Shown here in pieces: positions 44,619-52,246 of a stretch of 64,000 bases of DNA (the first letter of the stretch is position 1; every line of letters starts with the position of its first letter). This DNA is from Bacteroidales bacterium (GTDB taxonomy: Bacteria; Bacteroidota; Bacteroidia; Bacteroidales; F082). The DNA lies in the NCBI GenBank assembly GCA_016936355.1, contig JAFGYB010000065.1, positions 1 to 64,000 of the forward strand, written 5' to 3'. The notes below the pieces were generated by a model. That model saw only the letters and a list, made by a program, of their open reading frames with translations. It was not told the DNA's origin and did not search any database. Position numbers and translations under genes: made by a program.

Positions 44619-45595
44619 GGTTTTACTTTTTGTAAGGCTGAGGTCAGAATTCGGGTCATTAACTCCATGTAATTCATGCCGTTGAGCCGACTCAAAATGG
44701 GAAGGTCGGAATGTTCAGGGTGCAGCCCGGCCAGCGGGTTGATCTCAATGAAATTGGGAATCCCTCTTGAATCGAGTCGGATATCCACTCTTCCACCATC
44801 CTCACAGTTCAGCAATTTGTAGGCTCCCAGTGCCAACGACTCACACTGCTGTTTCAGTGGTTGTTCTGTAAGCGCCTTGTATTCAATCAAACGTTCACAA
44901 TCTTCCTTATTTTTGTAGGAGTACACCCCTGATTCAGCGTCTTCCAGCAGAATAATTTCCATGGTCCCTGTGGTGGTGGCCTGCGCTCCGGTTCCGGTAA
45001 TTCCTGTTGTAAATTCACGTCCACTGAGATAGGATTCGACCAGCAGGGGCTGGTTAAAATTCTCCCATAATTCCTGGCAACGTGCACTCAACTCCTGAGG
45101 ATTGTTTACAATAGATTTTCCGTCAATACCTTTACCCGTTCCTTCCAGCATGGGTTTAACAAACAATGGATAAGATAGAGCTATTTCATCCAGGTCTTTC
45201 GGGCTTCTCAAAACATGAAACTCCGGGGTAGCCAATCCCGCATCCCGGATAACACGCTTGGTTAATCCTTTGTCGAGGGTGAGTGCCAATACCAACGGAC
45301 CCGAAAATACATACGGAATCCGGTAGGCATCCAAAAGAGCCGGTACCTGGGCTTCACGGCCTGTACCGTACAATCCTTCACTGATGTTAAAAACCAGGTC
45401 CCACCGTTTTCCCTTTCCAAGCAGATCAACCAGTTGCTTTATATGGCCAATACGTTCCGGTTGATGCCCCAGAGTATGCAAAGCCTGTTCGATGGCTTCA
45501 ATGGTATCCTCCCGATCGAATTCGGCGGTTTCTTCTTCCGAATACCCCATTTTTAGGTAATCGGAACGCAAATCATAAGTGATCCCGATGTTCAT
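44615..45595 (-). CDS. ATP-grasp ligase A (D-Ala-D-Ala ligase-like)
   Basis: 326-residue ATP-grasp enzyme: NISEG at 70-74, YPLFVKP with K147, the loop EGTGKGI (151-157), LLVESYLSGREFTTGI with E187, GGRVDIRLD (267-275) and FIEINPLAGLHPEHSDLP (E284, N286, S296). Overall Ddl fold, but the ATP loop is GTGKG rather than the usual SSVGV form, so its substrates may differ from D-alanine. It lies between the aminomutase (3-bp gap) and ligase B (4-bp overlap). Confidence 0.88.
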   Translation of the reverse strand: MNIGITYDLRSDYLKMGYSEEETAEFDREDTIEAIEQALHTLGHQPERIGHIKQLVDLLGKGKRWDLVFNISEGLYGTGREAQVPALLDAYRIPYVFSGPLVLALTLDKGLTKRVIRDAGLATPEFHVLRSPKDLDEIALSYPLFVKPMLEGTGKGIDGKSIVNNPQELSARCQELWENFNQPLLVESYLSGREFTTGITGTGAQATTTGTMEIILLEDAESGVYSYKNKEDCERLIEYKALTEQPLKQQCESLALGAYKLLNCEDGGRVDIRLDSRGIPNFIEINPLAGLHPEHSDLPILSRLNGMNYMELMTRILTSALQKVKP

Positions 45596-45598
45596 ATT

Positions 45599-46846
45599 CT
45601 ATTCTTTGTCAGGATAATAAAATAATTTGCCTTCGTAATTTTTCAGTACGACCTGTCCGTTTTCTTTTCCCTGATAGTATTCGGGAAGTAAAGGTATTTT
45701 ACCACCTCCGCCCGGAGCATCGATCACATAATGCGGAATGGCATAGCCGGAAGTAAATCCCCGTAATTGTTCAATCATTTCAATTCCTTTTTCCACAGGA
45801 GTCCGGAAGTGAGCCGATCCGGGAATGGGATCACATTGATACAGATAATAGGGCTTTACCCTTGCTTTCAACAGCTCGTGCGTGAGCTTCCGGTAGACGC
45901 TAACGTCATCGTTGATGCCTTTCAGTAGTACCGTTTGACTGCCCAGTGGGATTCCGGCATCTGCCAGTCTGCAGCAGGCTTCATGACTTTCAGGGGTCAT
46001 TTCATCGGGGTGGGTGAAATGCAGACTCATAAACAACGGGTGGTATTTTTTCAGAATACTCAACAGTTTGTCCGTAATCCGCATGGGAAGTACAGCTGGA
46101 ACTTTCGTGCCGATTCGGATGATTTCCACATGTTCGATGGCCCGCAGACTGCTCAGCAAAAACTCAATGCGTTCGTCGGAGAGAGTAAGCGGGTCACCGC
46201 CGGAAATAATTACATCCCTGATCTCGGTATGTTGTCGGATGTATTCCAGAGCCTGTTTGATTTGTACGGTACCGGCATGCATTTTGTCTTTTTTAGACAC
46301 CATATGCGATCGGGTACAGTAACGGCAAAATGCCGAACAAAAGCCAGTTACCAGTAAAAGTGCTCTGTCGGGGTACCGATGCACAATAAGCGGTACAGGG
46401 GCATCAGCTTCTTCATGCAGCGGATCGGATTGCTCACCTGGAGTAATCACTAATTCGTCCAATACCGGAACCATTGTTTTGCGCAACGGGTACAACGATT
46501 CTTTGTAGGCAAACAGGGAAGCGTAATAGGGCGTGATCCGTACAGGCAAATTCAGGGCCTGTTCCTTAAATCCTTTTTCTTCATCCGTTAAAGTAAGAAT
46601 CTGTTCCAACGATTCAAAAGATGTGAAACTGTTTCGTACCTGCCATTTCCAGTCGTTCCATTGTTCATCGGTGGCCATGGGGAAGTGGATGCTTCGGAAC
46701 TGATGGGAAAGCTGCGAGACAGGGAAGGAGTTGGAATTTTGAACAGTGGTTGCTGAATCAGTTGGTAATGTCGCCAGGGACGGAGGTTCGTCAATATCCT
46801 CTTGAACGAAAGAAGAAATTGACATCAAGGTTTTTTTTGGTTTCAT
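45599..46846 (-). CDS. kamA: KamA-type lysine 2,3-aminomutase (radical SAM, PLP)
   Basis: 415-residue radical SAM aminomutase. The SAM cluster is CX3CX2C (C170, C174, C177, in FCSAFCRYCTRS). The lysine-recognition aspartates of clostridial KAM appear as D339 (YQCDP) and D376 (VIDAP), 37 residues apart as in the characterised enzyme; the PLP lysine is K383 in APGGGGK. EpmB lacks this C-terminal region and glutamate mutases replace the aspartates, so lysine (giving beta-lysine) is the likely substrate. An N-terminal extension of about 45 Ser/Thr-rich residues is unusual. First gene of a four-gene operon with two ATP-grasp ligases and a GNAT. Confidence 0.9.
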   Translation of the reverse strand: MKPKKTLMSISSFVQEDIDEPPSLATLPTDSATTVQNSNSFPVSQLSHQFRSIHFPMATDEQWNDWKWQVRNSFTSFESLEQILTLTDEEKGFKEQALNLPVRITPYYASLFAYKESLYPLRKTMVPVLDELVITPGEQSDPLHEEADAPVPLIVHRYPDRALLLVTGFCSAFCRYCTRSHMVSKKDKMHAGTVQIKQALEYIRQHTEIRDVIISGGDPLTLSDERIEFLLSSLRAIEHVEIIRIGTKVPAVLPMRITDKLLSILKKYHPLFMSLHFTHPDEMTPESHEACCRLADAGIPLGSQTVLLKGINDDVSVYRKLTHELLKARVKPYYLYQCDPIPGSAHFRTPVEKGIEMIEQLRGFTSGYAIPHYVIDAPGGGGKIPLLPEYYQGKENGQVVLKNYEGKLFYYPDKE

Positions 46847-47178
46847 CTTTAAGGTACAATGATGTTTTTACCTTTTTAAGAATTGTTTTTTTACTACTTA
46901 TAAGACCGTTTTTTGTTTTGATATTTTACGCGAAATTACTTCAAATTGAAATCATTTATACAGAAGAATAAAAATTTTTTACTTTTTACTTTAAGGCTTG
47001 AAAATATATGTAAATCAGATATTTAATAGTAAATTTGTTTTGGTTGAATTGGCTGTAACCTTACTTTATAGCCAGAAGATGTGAATTTTTTTCCGAAGTG
47101 AATAAAAAGCAATTCATGAGTGAAATAATAAAACAACTAAAAATTTAGTTATATTTAAAAATTCAAATCAAAGAACCT
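46847..47178. other. AT-rich divergent spacer between kamA and the LRR gene
   Basis: 332 bp, strongly AT-rich, without a credible ORF. It contains the 17-bp motif shared with the korDABC upstream region (46923-46939) and a -7-like TAAATTTG (47030-47037) that could serve the LRR gene, although 142 bp upstream of its ATG and without a -33 element. Confidence 0.45.
46923..46939 (-). promoter_or_regulatory. 17-bp motif upstream of the kamA operon, shared with korDABC
   Basis: The minus strand reads GTAATTTCGCGTAAAAT, identical to 12600-12616. It lies 77 bp before the kamA ATG. It may be a -7 core variant (TAATTTCG) or a regulator site centred on CGCG. Confidence 0.4.
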
Positions 47179-48435
47179 ATGGTAAAAGCCACCTATATCG
47201 TCTTCATCCTGCTTGTTGGCATAGGATTGGAGGCCGTCGCACAAACTCCTGCTGGGAACAGAATGACGAACCGTGATTCAATAAGGAGAGGGCACGGGGT
47301 GCAGGATCCAAGGATATTGGCGCAGAAAAGAGATCAATTCCTTAAATTGTATAACAATCCTGATTCGGTTCAGAAACTGCGTTTTGACAAGATGAACTTT
47401 AGTCACTGGCCCGACATTCATGTATTCAAGAGAATTTCTGAGTTAAGGAGTACCGGAAATAATTACCAGAGAATTGGAAAAGGAGTCTCTGTATCTCCCC
47501 GGTTAAAAACAATTATCCTTTCAAACAATAACCTCAGGCACCTCCGGTTTCAGCGCAACGATTCGGTGAAGAAGCTTATTTTGTCAGAGAATAATTTGCA
47601 TCGCATACCCCGGTCTGTACGCAAGCTACCCCAACTCGAGCAACTCGATTTAACCCATAATCAGATACGTCGAATTCCTCATTGGATGGGACGATTGAAA
47701 AATTTAAAGGAACTGGGACTTAATTACAATCGTCTGAAGATTAACAACCGTACTTTTAAACGACTGCAACATCTGACCCTGTTGCAAATGGGAGCGAACC
47801 ACCTGACCCGGATTCCTGATAACATTGATTTGCTGACTCATCTGAAAAATCTGAATCTGGGAAAGAATGAAATAGCCTCGTTGCCAACCACTTTTGCTAA
47901 TCTGGATAGCCTGGAAACGCTTATATTTTATCAAAACAGATTTAAGTACATTCCTCCTGAAATTTTCCATCTTCATAAGCTGACCGAGCTGGATTTTTAT
48001 TACAATGCACTGGATTCAATTCCGGAAGCACTCGGAAGCCTGACTGACCTGAAACATCTTTTTCTGGCTTTCAATCAAATTCAGACGCTGCCTGATACAT
48101 TAAGGAATTTGAAAAAACTGACCCATTTGTACCTGCATCACAATCAACTCAGAAAAATTCCCGGTTGGATTACTGAGTTACCCCGGCTTAAAGTTTTGGG
48201 AATTGGTTTCAATAAAATAACTTCCATACCCGATTTCTCTGTTATGCCTGCCCTCGTGGAACTGGACTTTCAGCACAATCAAATCACACAATTTCCGTGG
48301 AGGCTTTTACAAAAACCCAACCTCAGGTTGCTTTTTGTGAGAAACAATCCACTGGGTTTAAGCACCCCCAACTACAAAAAGCTTCAGTATATAGCCAATG
48401 AATTGCTGAAGAGGGGCGTTATAGTGATCTATTAG
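47179..48435 (+). CDS. Secreted leucine-rich repeat protein
   Basis: 418-residue protein with a signal peptide (ATYIVFILLVGIGLEAVAQ) and about a dozen LRRs of 21-24 residues from about residue 110 to the C-terminus, e.g. LEQLDLTHNQIRRIPHWMGRLKN, LKNLNLGKNEIASLPTTFANLDS, LTHLYLHHNQLRKIPGWITELPR. The repeat consensus is the LxxLxLxxNxLxxIPxxLxxLxx type shared with eukaryotic and bacterial surface LRR proteins. It is rich in His and Asn. It probably mediates binding outside the cell or in the periplasm; no partner is indicated. Confidence 0.88.
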   Translation: MVKATYIVFILLVGIGLEAVAQTPAGNRMTNRDSIRRGHGVQDPRILAQKRDQFLKLYNNPDSVQKLRFDKMNFSHWPDIHVFKRISELRSTGNNYQRIGKGVSVSPRLKTIILSNNNLRHLRFQRNDSVKKLILSENNLHRIPRSVRKLPQLEQLDLTHNQIRRIPHWMGRLKNLKELGLNYNRLKINNRTFKRLQHLTLLQMGANHLTRIPDNIDLLTHLKNLNLGKNEIASLPTTFANLDSLETLIFYQNRFKYIPPEIFHLHKLTELDFYYNALDSIPEALGSLTDLKHLFLAFNQIQTLPDTLRNLKKLTHLYLHHNQLRKIPGWITELPRLKVLGIGFNKITSIPDFSVMPALVELDFQHNQITQFPWRLLQKPNLRLLFVRNNPLGLSTPNYKKLQYIANELLKRGVIVIY

Positions 48436-48473
48436 CCCTTTAAATATTTTTCTGTTATTTAAGATTATAAGTA

Positions 48474-48504
48474 TTTGAAAATTAGATCAATTTCGTTAAA
48501 TTTG
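48474..48504 (+). promoter_or_regulatory. Promoter of the ECF sigma operon
   Basis: TTTG (48474-48477), 19-bp spacer, TAAATTTG (48497-48504): a full match to the Bacteroidota housekeeping -33/-7 consensus. The predicted leader before the sigma gene is about 100 nt. Confidence 0.65.
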
Positions 48505-48611
48505 TAAGGCTATACAGTTCAATATTAATTTATTTTTCAAAAAAATTGTATTTGTTTTCAGCCGTAGTGTAACCATTCGAAAATGTTGCCGTCTATTGAG
48601 TAGAAAATAAA

Positions 48612-49202
48612 ATGGAAGAAAAGCGCCAAATACAACCGACAACCGATTGGGTTAAGGCCTGCCGGCAGAATGACCGGGGTGCTCAGATGATGTTGTATAA
48701 AAATTATAGCAGAACCATGTACAATACGGCACACAGAATAGTAAACAACAGCGCGGAAGCGGAAGACATCATGCAGGAAGCATTCATTCATGCCTTCCAG
48801 AAAATACACCAGCTGAGTGAAGATGCCGGTTTTGGAGCCTGGTTAAGGAGGATTGTGGTCAACCGTTCGCTGGATGCCGTTAAGAAAAGGAAGACCTGGT
48901 ACTTGCATCACGAACAATACAGAAATCAGGTGGACGACGACAGCAGTGTTTGTGATGAAGAAACCGACTGCCGGATGCAGGAAATTCAGGAAGGCATGAG
49001 TCGGTTACCCGATCAATATCGCACCATATTGTCGCTCCACTTTTTTGAAGGGATGGATTACGAAGAATTGATGCAGATTCTGGATTTGAAATACAACAAT
49101 GTAAAAACCCGCATTGCACGAGCCAAATCGCGCTTACTGGAAGAAATCATGCAATTGCGGGAACAAAAGAACGAAAAGGAGGTGTATCATGCAGGACATT
49201 AA
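48612..49202 (+). CDS. ECF-type RNA polymerase sigma factor
   Basis: 196-residue sigma-70 family factor with region 2 (LYKNYSRTMYNTAHRIVNNSAEAEDIMQEAFIHAFQKI...GAWLRRIVVNRSLDAVKKRK) and region 4 (MSRLPDQYRTILSLHFFEGMDYEELMQILDLKYNNVKTRIARAKSRLLEE). No extra domains. It heads an operon with a membrane-anchored protein, a beta-strand-repeat protein and a head-GIN protein, which suggests an envelope-stress regulon. Its 3' end overlaps the next gene by 14 bp. Confidence 0.93.
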   Translation: MEEKRQIQPTTDWVKACRQNDRGAQMMLYKNYSRTMYNTAHRIVNNSAEAEDIMQEAFIHAFQKIHQLSEDAGFGAWLRRIVVNRSLDAVKKRKTWYLHHEQYRNQVDDDSSVCDEETDCRMQEIQEGMSRLPDQYRTILSLHFFEGMDYEELMQILDLKYNNVKTRIARAKSRLLEEIMQLREQKNEKEVYHAGH

Positions 49203-49734
49203 AAAAATTATCGATGAAAACAGGGCTTCATGGGATAACCGCGATCTGCCTGAAGGACATGAAGAACGATTCCTGAACAGGCTTGAAACGATGAACCGAC
49301 CCGGCATCAGGCAAAAACTGAATGTTGTATTTCGTGTGGCTGCTGCAGTTTTTCTACTGGTTTCTGTTGTGTGGTTAACGGTGGAACCTTTCAAGTCGAT
49401 TAAAGCATCCAATACGGTACATACGATCAGCCTTTCACCCGAAATGCAACAGGTCGTTTCCTATTACAATATCCAGAGCAGCAGCGATTCGGCAGCCATT
49501 CAAAAGTTGAGTACTGCCAATCGCATGACAGAATACATTGATGCCACGGCTCAGCGGCAGTTGGAAAAATTGGAAAGCCAGTTGTTTTTTATTGAGAAAG
49601 AATATGCTAAAAATCCGGGAAATAAATCGGTTCAGGCAGCATTGGTAAATGTGCAGCGTAAAAAAGCAGAAATACTGAACAGCCTGAAAGAAAAAGCACA
49701 GTTGGCAGCTACAACAGTTCAAATGGAAAAATAA
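49189..49734 (+). CDS. Putative anti-sigma-like membrane protein
   Basis: 181-residue protein with a cytoplasmic N-terminus (MQDIKKIIDENRASWDNRDLPEGHEERFLNRLE), one membrane helix (VFRVAAAVFLLVSVVWLTV) and a coiled-coil-prone extracytoplasmic part (QRQLEKLESQLFFIEKEYAKN...). Position directly after an ECF sigma gene and this layout suggest an anti-sigma role, but no zinc-binding anti-sigma motif is present. ATG 49189 is preceded by AAGGAGGTG, an unusually strong Shine-Dalgarno for this phylum. The gene overlaps the sigma gene by 14 bp. Confidence 0.75.
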   Translation: MQDIKKIIDENRASWDNRDLPEGHEERFLNRLETMNRPGIRQKLNVVFRVAAAVFLLVSVVWLTVEPFKSIKASNTVHTISLSPEMQQVVSYYNIQSSSDSAAIQKLSTANRMTEYIDATAQRQLEKLESQLFFIEKEYAKNPGNKSVQAALVNVQRKKAEILNSLKEKAQLAATTVQMEK

Positions 49735-49747
49735 AAACTCTAAGATC

Positions 49748-50806
49748 ATGAAAAAGCAAAGAATTTCGACCAAACTCATTGTAACGCTCATTTTTTTACT
49801 CGGAATATTTCAACCGGCATTCGCCTCAGAACCTATTGTGAAGGTGTTGGCAGACAAACAATTTAAGGTTGAAAAAGGAGTTGTGCTCAATGCTACCCAG
49901 GAATTTGGGAAGGTCTATTGTAAAAACTGGGAAAAACCAGAAATATCTGTAAAGATCACAGCCAGAATTACCGGCGATGCGGATCAGGTGGATAAAATTC
50001 TGAGCCGTATTGTAACCCAGGTCTCGGGTGACAAAAGCGAAGTTACAGCGCTGTGTAAATTATCTTCCTCCATCACAAAAATGATCGGTCAGCATGTGGA
50101 ACTGGTCATGGAGATCATGATGCCTGACTGGGTAAACCTGAACCTGGAACATTCTTTTGGCGCAGCCTGGGTGGGAAATGTAAGCGGTAACGCAACATTA
50201 AAAAGTAAGTATGGATCTCTTTCTGTTGGATCGATCACCGGCCAAGACAATAAAATTGATGTTCGTTTTGGGAAGGGGGATATCAACACAATATCCAATG
50301 CCAATATAGAATTGAGCTACGGGAAGATGACAATCAATAACGGTACTGCTATCATCCTCGATGGAGAATATTCAGATTTGCAGGTTCAAAGTTTAAAAAC
50401 CCTGAAGGCCGATATGGAAGGGGGCCGACTTTCGGTAGGTTCCGTGGATAAAATGGATGGAGAGTCCAGCTTTACTGATGTCAGTGTGGACCGATTGTCA
50501 AATTCCATTAAATGGAACATGAACTACGGGGGTATATCGGTAGATCAGGTGGAAGCGGGATTTGCCATGGTGTCGCTCAACAGCGATTTCGGAACCACCC
50601 GAATCGGAATAGCTCCCGGGGCTACCGCTACTCTGAATGTTGCAGCTGTCAACGGGAGTATCACAGTAAATAACTCAAGTGTTTCCATAAAAAGTGATGT
50701 CAAAGAAATGCTCAGCCGTCACATCGAGGGTATTCTGGGCAATAAGAAAAATCCGGCTGCTGAAATTGTGGTAAAATCCAATTACGGAACAGTAAAAATT
50801 AATTAA
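49748..50806 (+). CDS. Exported beta-strand repeat (DUF4097-like) protein
   Basis: 352-residue protein with a signal peptide (TKLIVTLIFLLGIFQPAFA). The mature part alternates short strands with glycines and Ser/Asn (ATLKSKYGSLSVGSITGQDNKIDVRFGKGDINTI), giving a right-handed beta-helix-like pattern as in adhesin-like DUF4097 proteins. No catalytic residues are recognised. Third gene of the ECF operon, 13 bp after the membrane protein gene. It probably acts at the cell surface or in the periplasm. Confidence 0.75.
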   Translation: MKKQRISTKLIVTLIFLLGIFQPAFASEPIVKVLADKQFKVEKGVVLNATQEFGKVYCKNWEKPEISVKITARITGDADQVDKILSRIVTQVSGDKSEVTALCKLSSSITKMIGQHVELVMEIMMPDWVNLNLEHSFGAAWVGNVSGNATLKSKYGSLSVGSITGQDNKIDVRFGKGDINTISNANIELSYGKMTINNGTAIILDGEYSDLQVQSLKTLKADMEGGRLSVGSVDKMDGESSFTDVSVDRLSNSIKWNMNYGGISVDQVEAGFAMVSLNSDFGTTRIGIAPGATATLNVAAVNGSITVNNSSVSIKSDVKEMLSRHIEGILGNKKNPAAEIVVKSNYGTVKIN

Positions 50807-50838
50807 CAGAATAGATTACTCATTTTAAATTCAAAAAC

Positions 50839-51672
50839 ATGAAATCAATTATCAAACATTTAGGACTGGGTCTGATACTCACTTTGTTCTTTAGTGTGTC
50901 GCTGCAGGCCGCCAATAAATTTATGGATGTAGAGACGCAAAACCGTTCGGTTGCGGAATTTACTTCCATTTCTCTGATGTGTTCAGCCGACCTGTACATT
51001 ACCCAGGGCAACAGCCAGGAAGTGACGGTAAAGGCTGACGGAAAAAACATCAACATGCTCCAGACCCGTGTGGAAAACGGAAAACTGATTATCGACATGA
51101 AAAAACACTTCGGCTCGCTGAATTTTCATGTGCTGGAAGTCCATGTCACTGTAAAACAGCTGGATAAAATCTCCGATTTCGGTTCCGGTGATGTGAAAGT
51201 TAAAGGAAGCTTCAAAGCCAAGGATCTGGTGGTTTCACTGCATGGTTCGGGTGATTTTAACGGAGATCTGGATGTCCAGAACCTGAAACTGAATGTCAAA
51301 GGTTCAGGCGATGCCAATTTCAACGGTGTAAAAGGAACATTCGAGCTTTCCGTGATGGGAAGTGGTGATGTGGAGGGTTACGGTTTGCAACTCGAATCCT
51401 GTGGCATTGAATCGATGGGAAGTGGTGATGTGGAATTGTCCGGCACCGCCAAAGACCTGTCACTTTCCCAAAAGGGTAGTGGTGACTTCAACGGTTATGG
51501 ATTGAAAACCGAAACAGTCAACATTTCCAACTATGGATCCGGTGATGCACTGGTTAACGTGAGTCAATCCATCAGGGCACGTTTGTATGGGAGTGGAGAC
51601 GTGCTATACCGCGGTGGCGCTGACAAGGTCAGTGTATCGGCTATGGGTTCCGGCGGAGTGTACAAGAAATAA
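50839..51672 (+). CDS. Head GIN domain (DUF2807) exported protein
   Basis: 277-residue protein with a signal peptide (GLGLILTLFFSVSLQAA). The N-terminal head reads FTSISLMCSADLYITQGNSQEVTVKADGKNI, followed by nine GSGD/GSGG repeats about 18-25 residues apart (from DFGSGDVKV to AMGSGGVYK), the DUF2807 beta-helix pattern. Each repeat presents an acidic turn that could bind Ca2+; this is inference. Last gene of the ECF sigma operon. Confidence 0.88.
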   Translation: MKSIIKHLGLGLILTLFFSVSLQAANKFMDVETQNRSVAEFTSISLMCSADLYITQGNSQEVTVKADGKNINMLQTRVENGKLIIDMKKHFGSLNFHVLEVHVTVKQLDKISDFGSGDVKVKGSFKAKDLVVSLHGSGDFNGDLDVQNLKLNVKGSGDANFNGVKGTFELSVMGSGDVEGYGLQLESCGIESMGSGDVELSGTAKDLSLSQKGSGDFNGYGLKTETVNISNYGSGDALVNVSQSIRARLYGSGDVLYRGGADKVSVSAMGSGGVYKK

Positions 51673-51688
51673 ATACGCTTAAATAGTT

Positions 51689-52234
51689 TTATTCAAAAGG
51701 ACTGACAAAATCCCTGAATAAGGGGGCTTGTTGGTCCTTTTCTGATAAAGTAGGCTGGTTAAAATTCCACTCAATATCCAGATCGGGGTCATTCCATAAA
51801 ATACTGCCCTCGGACTCTTTATTGTATACGTTGGTGCACTTGTAAAAGAATACGGTGTTGTCTTCCAGGGTCACAAAACCATGGGCAAACCCTTCAGGGA
51901 CCCAGTACATCCATTTGTTTTTTTCGTTCAGTTCAACCGCTTCCCATTGACCGTAGGTAGGAGAAGATTTACGCAGGTCTACAGCAACATCCAGCACAGC
52001 CCCTTTGATAACCCGTACCAGCTTTCCCTGGGCATGCGGAGGTTTTTGAAAGTGCAGTCCTCTTAAGACCCCTTTCATGGAACGGGATTCATTATCCTGA
52101 ACAAATTGCGGGTACAATCCCTCCTGTTTGAACGCTTCTTTGTTATAGGATTCAAAAAAATAACCTCTGTGGTCTTCAAATACACTGGGTTTGATGATCA
52201 GTAATCCGGGAATTTTGGTCTTTACAAGTTCCAT
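51689..52234 (-). CDS. rfbC: dTDP-4-dehydrorhamnose 3,5-epimerase
   Basis: 181-residue RmlC/RfbC epimerase of the dTDP-L-rhamnose pathway. Motifs are clear: GLLIIKPSVFEDHRGYFFESYN, QDNESRSMKGVLRGLHFQKPPHAQGKLVRVIKG with the catalytic His, DVAVDLRKSSPTYGQW, and WVPEGFAHGFVTLEDNTVFFYKCTNVYNKESEGSILWNDPDL. Length is normal. No other rhamnose genes are nearby; it is 12 bp after ccsBA, an odd partner. Confidence 0.96.
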   Translation of the reverse strand: MELVKTKIPGLLIIKPSVFEDHRGYFFESYNKEAFKQEGLYPQFVQDNESRSMKGVLRGLHFQKPPHAQGKLVRVIKGAVLDVAVDLRKSSPTYGQWEAVELNEKNKWMYWVPEGFAHGFVTLEDNTVFFYKCTNVYNKESEGSILWNDPDLDIEWNFNQPTLSEKDQQAPLFRDFVSPFE

Positions 52235-52246
52235 TCAATACAATTT

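Noticed and set aside
43647..45595. Vancomycin-resistance-type D-Ala-D-Lac ligases
   Set aside because: No vanH, vanX or two-component genes are nearby and the substrate loops differ; the operon context points to lysine-derived metabolism.
45599..46846. EpmB (EF-P lysine aminomutase)
   Set aside because: The protein has the C-terminal region with D376 and K383 and full KAM length, which EpmB lacks; no epmA or efp gene is adjacent.
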